Below are positions 38,113-48,840 of a stretch of DNA of 64,000 nucleotides, piece after piece. Each line of letters opens with the position of its first letter. The first letter of the stretch is position 1. A model generated the notes under the pieces. That model was given only the letters and a program-made list of their open reading frames with translations. It had not been told where the DNA came from and did not search any database. Origin of the DNA: Bedellia somnulentella (lineage: Eukaryota > Arthropoda > Insecta > Lepidoptera > Bedelliidae). Location of the stretch: contig OY755191.1 of NCBI GenBank assembly GCA_963576735.1, forward strand, positions 13,173,608 to 13,237,607, written 5' to 3'. Both the position numbers and the translations under genes were made by a program.

Positions 38113-40401
38113 GTATCCGTAAGGCTCCGAACTGGAAAAGTCCGGGGCCGGATGGATTGCACCATTACTGGTTGAAGGGGTTCACGCGCTGTCACGCTAC
38201 TCTCGCCTGTCAGTTCCAAAGCGCCCTCGAGAGTAGGACACTCCCGAACTTCTTAACTACTGGGGTCACTCATTTAGCTCCAAAGAGCGATGCTACCGCG
38301 GATCCATCACAATACCGCCCCATTACTTGTCTTTGTACAATTTACAAGACCTTGACATCCGTTCTGAGCTCCAAGATTACTCAACACATTGTTGATAACA
38401 ATGTGATATCTGGAGCTCAGAACGGATGTAGGGGCGGTAGTCGCGGTAGCAAGGAGCTTCTCCTCATCGATGCGGTCGTAGGCCAACTGGTCAAACGCAA
38501 CCGTCGGAACTTCTCCACTGGCTGGATAGACTACAGGAAGGCGTTCGATTCGGTACCTCATACATGGCTCATGAGGGTCCTCGAGCTGTACAAAATTGAT
38601 AGTGCAGTTTGACACTTCCTCGGGCAATGTATGGGGTGCTGGAGAACGATCCTGAGTTTAGACGGTCAGCGGATGACGGATGCGGATGACCAAATTGATA
38701 TAAGGCGAGGGATTTTCCAGGGCGATTGCCTTAGTCCAGTTTGGTTTTGCTTGGCCCTGAATCCTCTAAGTACACTCTTGGAGAATTCGGGGACAGGCTT
38801 TCAGTTTCGGAGAGGCGGACTACGCTTGCCTCATCTCCTTTACATGGATGACCTGAAGCTTTACGCCCCCACGGCTGACAGATTGGCGGAGCTACTGACG
38901 ATCACTAATGATTTCAGTGGTTCCGTCAAGATGGAGCTCGGGGTCGATAAGTGTGCGGTCATTCATGTTGAGAAGGGGCATGTCGTGCACTCTGATGGTG
39001 TCGATGTCGGCAACATACCGGAATCTGGGCATGTCACAAACCATCGGTGTAAAGGTGGCAGACGTGAAACAGGGTGTTTGCGAGGAGTTTTATGAACGCC
39101 TGAAAAGTGTGCTTAATAGCTACTTGTCAGGCGTTAATAAAATCCGAGCCATTAACTCCTGGGTCATGCCTATACTGATGTACACGTTTGGCGTGCTCAG
39201 ATGGACTCAGTCCGAACTAGACGCTCTGGACAGACGAGTCCTCACGACGATGACCTCTCATCGAATGCATCATCCGAGATCGTCGGTTATGAGATTGTAT
39301 ATCCCGCGGAAGTGTGGTGGTCGAGGCCTCTTGAGTGCCAAAACCATGCACAACCGCGAGGTATGCAACCTCAGAAACTATTTTTTGACGATGACGGATG
39401 ATAGTATTCGGGGAGAGGTGGTCGCTAGTGATAAAGGACTGACTCCCTTATCGTTGGCCTCACAGGATTGGCGAACACCGGAGGTACTTAGCACCTCTGA
39501 TCGGGAGTCCGTATGGAAAGAGAAGGAGCTGCACGGGAGGTTTTACAAGGTACTTCACGAACCTTTCGTGGACCGTAAAGCCTCCCTGCATTGGCTGCGT
39601 TTCGGGGACCTCTTTGGGGAAACCGAAGGTTTTGTCTGTGCAATACAGGACCAGGTTATCAAGACGCGGAACTATCGGAAATACATCCTAAAGGACGGTA
39701 CCACAGACATCTGTCGAGCATGTGGCCGTCCCGGAGAGTCACTTAGGCATGTTATTTCCGGTTGTTCGGCTCTTGCTAACACTGAGTACTTGCACAGACA
39801 CAACCAAGCAGCCAAAATCCTACATCAGGAGCTCGCTCTGAAATACGGACTCTTGCAACAGAGGCTGCCGTATTACAAGTATCTGCCGGAGCCAATCCTA
39901 GAAAACGACCGTGCCAAAATCTATTGGGACCGATCCGTTATCACGGACAGGACTATTCTAGCGAATAAACCTGATATCGTGGTATGGGATCGGTCGCAGT
40001 CGAGGGTATTTCTAGTGCATGTCACTATCCCTCATGACGAGAGTCTCGTGAAAGCCGACACCGAGAAGCGTCGGAAATATCTCGATCTGGCTCACGAGAT
40101 CACCGACATGTGGGGTGTGACTTCGACAGAAATAATCCCAATTGTTTTGTCCGCGAACGGGTTAATTCCAACCAGCCTCGCGACCAACTTGAGGCGGTTG
40201 GATTTCTGTGGCGTGTCGGTTCCAGCACAAATGCAGAAAGCGGTGCTGCTCGATACGGCTCGGATCGTCCGTCGGTTCTTGAACCTGACTCCCTGACCCC
40301 GACCGACTGTTCTTTTGTCGGGGAGTACCGCCTCTCCCATTTAAAATTTATATTTTCTTTTTCGGCCATGGGAGAGGCGAGGAACTAAAAGTAATGCCAA
40401 A
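38113..40401 (+). mobile_element. R4/Dong-type LINE between TAA repeats
   Basis: The copy is framed by TAATAATAATAA on the left (38099-38112) and AATAATAATAA on the right (40401-40411). Dong of Bombyx is known to enter TAA repeats. It is 5'-truncated just before the RT. The trailer has a 12-bp perfect inverted repeat CGCCTCTCCCAT (40329-40340, 40368-40379). Confidence 0.88.
38122..40296 (+). pseudogene. R4/Dong RT and restriction-like endonuclease, broken
   Basis: Starts inside the RT with WKSPGPDGLHHYWLKGF. IDYRKAFDSVPHTWL, GIFQGDCLSP and LLYMDDLKLYA (YMDD) follow in one frame, with a TGA at 38610-38612. Near 39010-39022 the reading passes to the next frame (YRNLGMSQT, then VNKIRAINSWVMPILMYTFG). 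A CCHC motif (CRACGRPGESLRHVISGC) precedes a PD-(D/E)XK-like endonuclease (KPDIVVWDRSQSRVFLVHVTIPHD...KRRKYLDLA). The protein ends LLDTARIVRRFLNLTP. One stop and one frame break make it inactive; otherwise it is well preserved. Confidence 0.9.
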
Positions 40402-40414
40402 ATAATAATAAAAT

Positions 40415-40660
40415 TGCTGTGTAGTGTCGGCTTAGAATAGCACTACCCCATTTCTTCCGGTGGGTGTACGTAAGAGGCGACTAACGGTATCGGGGCTTTT
40501 AAGGGATTTTTGGGCGATGCGGTTGGAGACCCATCACCAACAACCTTTATTTTACTATCTTTTCCCCACTCAACTTTCCAAACGTGGCTGAGGAATTCCG
40601 AATTCCTTAGCTCTGGCTACCCCTTCTAGGGATTTATAGCCGTGAGTATATGTATATCTA
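40415..40660 (+). repeat. SINE family A
   Basis: Near consensus, 3 bp behind the TAA repeat that ends the R4/Dong copy. Confidence 0.9.
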
Positions 40661-40802
40661 TGTAATTCAGTAAAATAAATATTCGTTTCATATTTGCTGC
40701 ATTCTAAAGCTTTCACAAGAACACTTTTTTAAGACAGCTTATAATTGCGCATTGTCAGACCAAGTGTCTCTAGAGGCATCAATAACCAGCATTTAGTTTA
40801 CA

Positions 40803-41053
40803 ATCATACATATACTCACGGCGTTAATCCCACAAAAGGGTAGCCAGAGCTTCAGAGCTAGTAACTCCTCAGCCACATTTGGAAATTAATGGGTGACATG
40901 GTAGAAATAAAGTATCGTTGGTGATGGGTCTCCAGTCGCAACGCACAAAAAACCAATTAAAAAGCCCCCGGGCCCTTAACCTAACCTTAGTCGCCTCTTA
41001 CGACATCAGTGGGTAGACAGCGGTAGTGACATTATGAGCTGGCACTACACGGT
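40803..41053 (-). repeat. SINE family A
   Basis: Moderately diverged; holds a small duplication CCCTTAACCTAACCTTAGTC. Confidence 0.78.
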
Positions 41054-41055
41054 TT

Positions 41056-41215
41056 AAGTTTACAACCTTTTCCGCAATTAAGTTCCAAAAGTGTCTGAGG
41101 AATTTCGTATTTTGAAACTTTAGCTACCCGTCCTATATGAGGAATTAACAGTTATAAGCTAAGCTCTTGATCACCCTTTTTGGGAGTTTATAGTCGTGAG
41201 TAGGTAATGTGTGTG
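41056..41215 (+). repeat. SINE family A, decayed
   Basis: TTCCAAAAGTGTCTGAGG, an unrelated 50-bp segment, then TTTTTGGGAGTTTATAGTCGTGAG. Confidence 0.6.
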
Positions 41216-41246
41216 TGTATTATCGAGTTTGTCTGTCAATAATGGT

Positions 41247-41376
41247 CCCGGGTACTATTACGGTAGTAGTCGTGAGTCTGCCGACCCGCAAATGGCCAGC
41301 GTGGTGGACTATGGCCAAATCGCCCGCTATAGGGTAGGCTGGAGCCCTTTGGTGGAGGACGTATATGGGCTGTGAG
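41247..41376 (+). repeat. SINE family C, 3' part
   Basis: GGGTACTATTACGGTAGTAGTCG to GGACGTATATGGGCTGTGAG-type end. Confidence 0.8.
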
Positions 41377-41394
41377 GAATCATACATCCAAGAA

Positions 41395-41630
41395 ACTCAA
41401 ACGTTCACTCCGTATGTTTTCGAAGGGGTTGGCAGAGGTACTAATACTTCTGAATAACACGTAACTCTGTCACCTAGTATTCACAGTACTCACGTTTTGC
41501 TTAGACAGTGTATTCACGTGATAGGGGGCAGGCCTACCGCTGTTTTGTACATGACATATTAAATAAAGAGTACCCACGTTTCGCTTAGCCAGTGCATTCA
41601 AGTGATAGAGGTATAAAGCCTTTCTCTGTA
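41395..41630 (-). repeat. SINE family B, diverged
   Basis: Begins AAACGTTCACTCCGTATG; the ACCCACGTTT-to-GTGATAG section is present twice, at 41490 and 41570. Confidence 0.7.
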
Positions 41631-41961
41631 AAATATTATGACAATAACAATATTATTCTCAGAGTTGGTTAATAAGCTTAGCAGCACTAGTCTGACCTAA
41701 GAATAAGGAATTATTCACAATGGCGGCTATCGAACCGCGCCAGAGAGCTTTTGAGCACAAATCATGTAAATGAAGATAAAGGACCTTTTATACACTAAAT
41801 CCCTTGACTTTTCCCGTGAGCTTTGAAATAATTCGAAAATAATCTGAATTAGTTCGCAATTTATTTTTCGGTATGATATTGAATAGGTATGTTTAATTTT
41901 TTGCCGAAAATTCACTTTTTTATTGGATTATTTGTAGAATGTAATGTTAGTAGAATAAGTA

Positions 41962-42213
41962 ATTAATGGAAGGTAATGTTAGTAGAGGACGACCTCGGAG
42001 GACACATTTGGATCAAATAGAAAATGTGCTCAAAAAGGCAGGTGTCCGCAGTATGAAGAATAAAAGAGCATGTATGAAAAGATTGATGGATGCAAACGAA
42101 GCCAGAGAGGTTTGCCAGGATCGTACAAAGTGGCGATCGATAGTCTCTACCTACCCCAATGGGAACTAACGGCGTAAGAATATGGATGTATGTATGTATG
42201 TATTTGTAGAAGT
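41962..42213 (+). repeat. LINE E 3' end
   Basis: An open frame over 68 codons reads GNVSRGRPRRTHLDQIENVL and KNKRACMKRLMDANEAREVC; the tail is TATG repeats. Coding, but only the last part of a LINE protein. Confidence 0.88.
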
Positions 42214-42355
42214 ATGCACACTTACACATACATATAATCACGGCTCTATACAATACATTCAAATGGTTAATAGAATTAATATTTGTGACAAAATTGCATA
42301 AATTTTGGTTGCTAGCTTTCAAAATTTATTATTTCATGTATACATATACTCGTAT

Positions 42356-42580
42356 ACAGAATTACATACATGCCCATGCCATTAGATCCTATCGGGGTAG
42401 TTAGCTAAACCACTAAAAAAATTGTGCGATCCTTGCAAACCCCTGAAGCTTCTTCAATATTCATCGATCTTTTCACTCATTTTTTTCTTAACTCTGCGGA
42501 CGCCTGCGTTTTAAACACATTCTCTTTTTGATCTAAATCTCACTATGGTCGTCCTCTACTTTCATTACCATTCACATGAA
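42356..42580 (-). repeat. LINE E 3' end, decayed
   Basis: ACATGCCCATGCCATTAG and TTTGATCTAAATC, ending in GGTCGTCCTCTACTTTC. Confidence 0.65.
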
Positions 42581-42876
42581 TACAATATTCTACAGAATAA
42601 TGAAATTATAACTATGTCATACTTTTATGGAATTAGTATTAATTAGTAATTCCTATAATGGAATTAGGTTTTTATTTTTGTTTCTAAGATTAATTTTTCA
42701 TACGTGTGCAATGACCTTTATATCCCCTATAAAGTGATATTCAAATAAGCCATCCATAAAATATTTGTTATCATAAATAATTTACCACTGTCTGAACTGT
42801 GATTTACTTTATAAAGGCTTAAATAGCCTGCGCAGATAAATGTAAATGAAAACTGGGACAATACCTGAAAAAAAGG
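42581..42876. other. Nothing recognised
   Basis: AT-rich non-coding DNA up to the pogo-like element. Confidence 0.5.
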
Positions 42877-42997
42877 TAGAGTATAACCCGCTTAACACGA
42901 TTTCCCAGGGACCCCACCAAAACGCGTCTTAAGCGAGAAAGCATATTATGCGGGATGGGGAAAATAAAATGAATGTACTATATAGTAGGTATTTGTA

Positions 42998-43342
42998 GCA
43001 ACCGTGATAGCCAAGTGGGTAGAACACTCGGTTATCGTGCAAACGACTAGTGTTCAAATCCTGGGTCGGGCCTACACCAATTTGTCTTTTCTAAAGACAT
43101 ATGTGTGGTTAATTTATCATGGTTGTTAACGGTAAGGGAAAACATCGTGAGGAAACCCACATGGCTGAGTTGTACTTAGTCATGTGACAGTGTATTCGTA
43201 CAAAACGGCGATAGGCCTGCCCCCTATCACGTGAGTACACTGTCCATGCAAAACGTGGGTACTCTGAACACCAGATGACAAAGTCACGTGATGTTCAGAA
43301 GTATTAGTACCTCTGCCAACCCCTTCGAGGATATTCGGCGTG
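42998..43342 (+). repeat. SINE family B (tRNA-derived head)
   Basis: GCAACCGTGATAGCCAAGTGGG to ATATTCGGCGTG; only the tail is missing. It sits inside the pogo-like element. Confidence 0.9.
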
Positions 43343-43475
43343 CAAATGCTTTGCCGATCACGAGCAAATGTAACTTTTCTGACCCATCAGAATTGGCACA
43401 AGCTCCTGGCCAGTCAGTATTGGCCGGGAGCCGGGAGGATATTAAACGGGAAAAAGAATCGTTTTTACGTGAGTG

Positions 43476-43612
43476 GGGAAAGATGGTAAAAATAAAGGTT
43501 TTTGGTGATGGGTCTCCAACCGCATCGCCCAAAAATCCAATAAAAAGCCCCAATACCCTTAGTCGCCTCTTACGATACCCGTGGGTAGAAAGGGGTATCG
43601 ACATTCTAAGCC
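43476..43612 (-). repeat. SINE family A, 5' half
   Basis: GTGGGGAAAGATGG to ATTCTAAGCCGGC, inside the pogo-like element. Confidence 0.8.
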
Positions 43613-43834
43613 GGCATCGGCATCGTATTAAGCGTTACAAAATGTATGGAAATATGCCTCAAGTTGCACGGACTGTCGTAAAGTGGCGTATTATGCGAGA
43701 AATCGTATTAAGCGTGGTCGTACTAAACGGGTTATACTGTAAGTGGATAATTTTTATTGAAATAAAAACAAATAAAGTAATATTTTTAATAATACCCTAC
43801 ATCATATGATCAATATATGCTTGATACCTTCTTA

Positions 43835-43998
43835 CATGTATTCACGCCATTATTTCCCATTGGGGTAGGCAGAAACTATTGATCACCACTTTGTACGATC
43901 CTAGCAAACTTTTTTAAGCTTTGTTTACATCCAGTTATCTGCCTTAATGAGCACCCTCTCTATTTGATCTAAATGTGTCCTCGGTAGTCATTGTCTAT
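43835..43998 (-). repeat. LINE E 3' end
   Basis: ATGTATTCACGCCATTATTTC through ATTTGATCTAAATGTGTCC. Confidence 0.75.
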
Positions 43999-44319
43999 TA
44001 ATATTACCTTGATATTGCCATTTATATTATAAAGTTAGGGTTTTCAAACTTTTAATAATATTTACTTTAATATTTATAACTTTTAAATATAATTAAGATA
44101 ATTGTTTCACTCCAAAACGAGGCATTAAATGTTAGTAAGTTATAAATCCACATTATACCAAATGGCCTGTAATAATAATTCAATGTAAAATGTATCAATG
44201 ATTATAGAGCAATATCGAATAAAATATTCAAATGTAATATATCAAATGTTCCCTTTGAAATTGAAACGTTAACATGAGCCATCTAACCATATCAGGTAGC
44301 AATATCGTGATTAATAAAA
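43999..44319. other. Nothing recognised
   Basis: AT-rich non-coding DNA. Confidence 0.5.
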
Positions 44320-44570
44320 TACATACATACATATACTCACGGCTATAAATCCCTAAAAGGGGTAGCTAGAGCTAAGGAATTAAAAATTCCTCAGCCACTT
44401 TTGGAAAGTTGCGTGGGGAAAAGATGGTAAAATAAAGTATTTTGGTGATGGGTCTCCAACCGCATCGCCGAAAAATCCTTTTAAAAGCCCCAATACCGTT
44501 AGTCGCCTCTTACGTACACTCACCGGAAGAAATGGGGTTGTGTAATTCTAAGCCGACACCACACAGCTAA
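44320..44570 (-). repeat. SINE family A
   Basis: Full-length, close to consensus. Confidence 0.88.
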
Positions 44571-44667
44571 TAAAGATTAATAAAATAGGTTATTTAAAAA
44601 CACTTTTGTTTATTAACAAAAACATCAATTTTCTTCATTATTTGTATATTAAATGATATTGTATAAA

Positions 44668-44960
44668 AGATAGAAAAAAGAATGTTGAGAGGGTTGGGGC
44701 ACATCGAGAGGATGGATGACAGTGAATCGGTAAAAGGTATCTTAAAATTTGAAAGGTAATGTTAGTAAAGGAGGGCCATGGAGGACACACTTGGACCAAA
44801 TTGAGAGTGTGCTCAAAAAGGCGTCTGAATTATGAAGAATATAAAAGCATGTATGAAAAGATTGATGGATGCAGACGAAGCTAGAGAGGTTTGCCACGAT
44901 ACACTGCCTACTGCCTGGCACAAGCGGAATTAACGGCGTAAGTACATGTATGTATTTGTA
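44668..44960 (+). repeat. LINE E 3' region
   Basis: Longer than most copies: it starts at the WFGHIERMDD-coding part (GGGGCACATCGAGAGG) and ends TAACGGCGTAAGTACATG. Confidence 0.8.
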
Positions 44961-45021
44961 TATAATTTATCATTTACTAGAATCTGAAATCATTCTTTTA
45001 AATAGTATCTGTTGATGAAGT

Positions 45022-45134
45022 TGTAGCTGTGCAGTGTCCGCTCACAATAACATTTATCCTTTTTATACACCTGGGTGGCGTAAGAGGCGACTTAGGGCAG
45101 GGTGTGAGATTTTCAGGGTCGTTCAAAGTTGCGA
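45022..45134 (+). repeat. SINE family A, 5' part, diverged
   Basis: GCTGTGCAGTGTCCGC and GCGTAAGAGGCGAC are recognisable. Confidence 0.55.
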
Positions 45135-45510
45135 TTTAGAATAGAATAGAATAACTCTTTATTGCACATCAAACACAAATTTACAAAAGAAATTATCATA
45201 CAGTTTACAGTGAGGTACAATCGGCGGTCTTATCGCTAAAAGCGATCTCTTCCAGACAACCTTAAACTAGTTATCTGGGTAGATGCACAAAACAAGCTTA
45301 CTTTAAAACTAACTTATATAATTGAAATAATAACATAAATATTAATTACACAAAATAATATACATATTACACACATATGAACACACATACATACATAACT
45401 ACATACTTTTATATATACATTTAATACAAATACCTAAATAAAATACACAAATACGTTTTAGAAACATAATTAATACATATAATTTAAAGAGCAAGCAAAG
45501 CAAAAGCAAA
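45135..45510 (-). repeat. CR1/Jockey-like LINE 3' trailer
   Basis: Opens with AATAGAATAGAATAACTC and matches 14150-14388 in reverse (GGTTGTCTGGAAGAGATCGC on the minus strand), then goes on for about 200 bp into AT-rich trailer. Confidence 0.7.
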
Positions 45511-45512
45511 AG

Positions 45513-45979
45513 ATTTAGTGTCTTCTTAGAATACATACATACATATACATGCATATTCTCACGCCGTTAGTTCCTATTGGAGTAGGCAGAGACTATCGAT
45601 CGCCACTTTGTACGATCCTCACAAACCTCTCTAGCTTCATTCACATCCATCAATCTTTTCATACATGCTCTTTTATTCTTCGTTCTTCGGACACCTGCCT
45701 TTTTGAGCACATTTTCTATTTGATCTAAATGTGTCCTCCGAGGTCGTCCTCTACTAACATTACCTTCCACATTGGCTCTATAGATCTCTTTCACCACTTT
45801 ACTGTCTTAGAATAGCATAACCACATTCCTTACCGTGAGTATTCGAAGGAGGTGGCTCAGGGTATTGGGCTTTTTAAGTGATTTTTGGGCGATGTGGTTG
45901 AATACGCATCATCAAAAGTGGCTGAGGGATTTCTTATTCCGAAGCTCTGGGTACCCCTTCTAGGGATATATAGCCGTGG
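45513..45979 (+). repeat. SINE family A split by LINE E
   Basis: TAGTGTCTTCTTAGAATA at 45516-45533 and the rest from CTTAGAATAGCATAACC at 45806; 3' end GCTCTGGGTACCCC...GCCGTGG. Confidence 0.75.
45534..45804 (-). repeat. LINE E 3' region, inserted in a SINE
   Basis: A 10-bp duplication TCTTAGAATA frames it. On the minus strand it is open for 76 codons (VKEIYRANVEGNVSRGRPRR to DRTKWRSIVSAY). Tail CATACATACATATACATGC. Confidence 0.88.
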
Positions 45980-45991
45980 CGATAATATTTA

Positions 45992-46690
45992 CATATCATA
46001 ACATAAACGATCACGCCGAATATCCCCGAAGGGGTTGGCAGAGGTACTAATACTTCTGAACATTACGTGACTTTGTCACCTGGTGTTCAGAGTACCCACG
46101 TTTTGCAAGGACAGTGTACTCACGTGATAGGGGGCAGGCCTATCGCCGTTTTGTACGAATACACTGTCATATGACTGAGTACAACTCAGCCATGTGGGTT
46201 TCCTCACGAAATTTCCCCTCACCGTTAACAACCATGATAAATTAACCACACATATGTCTTTAGAAAAGACAAATTGGTGTAGGCCCGACCCATGATTTGA
46301 ACACTAGTCGTTTGCACGATAACCGAGTGTTCTAAAATAATAATAAAATAATAAAATAGAAATAGTTATAATGTATTTTTTATGGTAAAAATAATAAATT
46401 GACAATGTTATTAATACCAAAAAGTAGATATTTCGTAGTTATCATTAGAAATAAATTAATATATTTATACCTTTTTATTTTATTTCATTGAAATGTATAA
46501 AAATCATGGTGGTGGTATACTTTTACTTCTTTATTTACTTCTAACAATTAAACACATCATTAGTAATACAATCTTAAACGTTATTTTATTGATTTACCCA
46601 AAAAAAAATGCAAATTAAGAGAGTAAGGTATTTATGACCGCCCTTGTATGGCGGCGGTACCACCGTGCACTGGGCTATCACGGTTGCTCT
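45992..46690 (-). repeat. SINE family B, interrupted
   Basis: 45992-46334 carries tail, body and most of the tRNA-like head; the last piece of the head (CACTGGGCTATCACGGTTGC) is at 46668-46687. Confidence 0.85.
46335..46664. other. Unassigned insert in the family B copy
   Basis: About 330 bp that start with AATAATAATAAAATAATAAA and end GGCGGCGGTACCACC. The A-rich edge suggests a retroposed sequence read on the minus strand, but no family was recognised. Confidence 0.4.
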
Positions 46691-47019
46691 ATAATAATAT
46701 TTGTGTTTGTATAAAATGGCATTCCATATTCTTTACGACCCACAGGGATATAATTACGTTATATCTGTTTATGTATAAAATAATTACGTTTACGTCATAT
46801 CCTTTCCCTTGATATCTTTCAAGAAATCTCCAGAGCCGAGGTACAGTCGTTCTCACAAGTTTGTAGCACCTATTCAGCCAAGATAGAGCGGTTAACTGGC
46901 TTTGTACTCCGTTGTTACATGAGTTAGGATGCCCTCGGGTAAACTACTTTTGGGCGGAATGACATCTTCTTGTTATGTCATGGAGCTACGGTTATGACCG
47001 TTAGCGATTTAGTAGAATA
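46691..47019. other. Nothing recognised
   Basis: Non-coding, somewhat less AT-rich than its surroundings. Confidence 0.45.
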
Positions 47020-47024
47020 CATTT

Positions 47025-47376
47025 TTTACGGTCTATGTAAGAGGCGAATCAGGGTATTGGGGCTTTTCAAGTGATGATGGGCGATGCAGTTGGAGACTGA
47101 TCACCTACAACCTTTACTTCACAATATGTTTCCAACTTAAATTGGAGAAAGTTTGCAAAAGAGTTCTGTTTACTACTCTACTCTGCGCTAATTAACTCGC
47201 TTGTTTTTGTTACCTATCTGTGAGAAAAGTTGAGGAGATACCAACATTTATTTACTTATGTTCTATATGTTGTTATTTTTTATTCTTATTGCTATTTCTG
47301 TTTTTTCTCCTTAATAAATAAATAAATACTACTCTGGTAACCCCTGATTTTGGGATTTTAAGCCGTGAGTATATAT
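47025..47376 (+). repeat. SINE family A split by a LINE tail
   Basis: GGTCTATGTAAGAGGCG to AACCTTTACTTC, then a piece ending in AATAAATAAATA (47170-47330) flanked by TACTACTCT, then TGGTAACCCC...GCCGTGAGTATA. Confidence 0.65.
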
Positions 47377-47394
47377 AAGTAAGTCATTTTGTTT

Positions 47395-47650
47395 TACTAT
47401 CTTTTCCCCACTCAATTTCTTAAAATGGCTAAAAAGTTTCTTATTTATTTATTTGACTTACAAAAGAGGTTACATCGAATACAAAACAGGAAGCAAGAAC
47501 GTAACCACATAATATGTTATTACATCATGAATAAAAGAACAAAAGTGTTAAAAGAAAAATAAAAAAAAACACATCCTACTTTCACAAAACATACAAGCAG
47601 TTAAGTTGAATTAAACATACGCCGTAAGTATATGTAATTTATATGTATGT
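47395..47650 (+). repeat. SINE family A split by a LINE trailer
   Basis: TATCTTTTCCCCACTCAATTTC at the left and CGCCGTAAGTATATG at the right; about 170 bp between start with TTATTTATTTGAC and look like a minus-strand LINE trailer. Confidence 0.55.
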
Positions 47651-47959
47651 AGTATGTTACGTCAAAAGAAAAAACGTTGATTCAAATCAGAAATAAATAT
47701 TAAAAAGTTTTGTTTTTTCGATAAGATATATTAAGTGCTTAATAATATGAAGAATCGCTCGCTTACACCCGTGGCTTCGGCTCAAGAACATGATTTGATT
47801 CAGTTTGTCCCGAAACTTGTCCGACTTGGTCACGAATGATTCAATTGTGGCTCGCAATCTGATTTTAATATTTAATGTTTCTGTATGTACTTTCTTACAG
47901 CACAATGTTATATCTTATTAATGTCCTATGTTTATTCTATGTTAATCCTTATTGAAAAG

Positions 47960-48278
47960 TGTGGTATGAAAGATGATATTGGAAGAAAGATAGAAAAACG
48001 AATGTTGAGATGGTTTGGGCACATATAGAGGATGGATGATAGAAAATTGGTGAAAGAGCTAGTGTGGATGGTAATGTTAGTAGAGGACAACCTCGGAGAA
48101 CACACTTGGACCAAATTGAGAGTGTGCTCAAAAAAGTGTGAAGTATGAAGAATAAAAGAGCATGTATGAAAAGATTTATGGATGTAAACGAAGGTATAGA
48201 AGTTCCGTAAGTAGTCTCTGCCTACCCCAATGGGAACTAATGGCGTGAGTATATGTATGTATGTATGTATGTATGTCC
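47960..48278 (+). repeat. LINE E 3' region
   Basis: Starts before the WFGHI-coding part (GAAAGATAGAAAAACGAATG) and ends in TATG repeats. Confidence 0.85.
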
Positions 48279-48309
48279 TATGTTTATGTAAGGTTTAAAG
48301 TAATATTTA

Positions 48310-48520
48310 TTCTAAAAGAACTCAAGTTTACGCCTTATATCCCTAAAGGGATGGCAGTTGTACTTATATTTCTGGACATTTCTTGACTTCATTGTCACTT
48401 GGGAAATGGGGACAGGCCTATAGTCGTTTTGTATGAATACACTGTCACATTCCTAAGTAAAACTTAGCCATGTGGGTTCCCTCACGATGTTCTTTCTCAC
48501 TGTAAATAAATATTAATTAT
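48310..48520 (-). repeat. SINE family B, decayed
   Basis: CTCAAGTTTACGCCTTATATC and CCATGTGGGTTCCCTCACG remain. Confidence 0.6.
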
Positions 48521-48604
48521 CTCATGTGACATATTACATATTTATTACTTATCTGTTGCCAGTAATAACTTACGACACAGATAGCTGGCTTTTTACAATG
48601 AAGC

Positions 48605-48840
48605 TCATTAAATGTCTCAGGGTCACCTTGAAGGAAAGAAGAGAGCTATAATTGGAGTTCTGCTACGCGATTGAATCCGAAACGAATAGATATACAGGAA
48701 AACCAGGGAGTACGTCATACAGATAATAAGAGACAATGGCGCATTGCACGCAGAACCGACAACGGTTGGGCCTCGAAGATTCTGGAGTGGCGGCCACGTA
48801 CCGAACGACGCAGTGTGGGGAGCAAACCATATATATTTCT
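48605..48840 (+). pseudogene. RTE-type LINE C-terminal fragment
   Basis: One frame near 48725-48835 reads WRIARRTDNGWASKILEWRPR and TERRSVG, the same region as in the scrap at 7680-7905. Upstream is frame-broken. Confidence 0.55.

Larger units (their letters stand above)
42879..43739. mobile_element. pogo-like (Tc1/mariner group) non-autonomous element
   Basis: The ends GAGTATAACCCGCTTAA and (complement) CAGTATAACCCGTTTAG resemble pogo ends, and TA stands directly outside on both sides. Internal copies of CGTATTAAGCG and CGAGAAA form subterminal repeats. Families B and A SINEs have inserted inside. No transposase remains. Confidence 0.72.

Noticed and set aside
41966..42169. Conserved basic 67-residue protein present in several copies (also 13030-13251, 45567-45797)
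   Set aside because: It is the C-terminal end of the LINE E protein in 5'-truncated copies, not an independent gene family.
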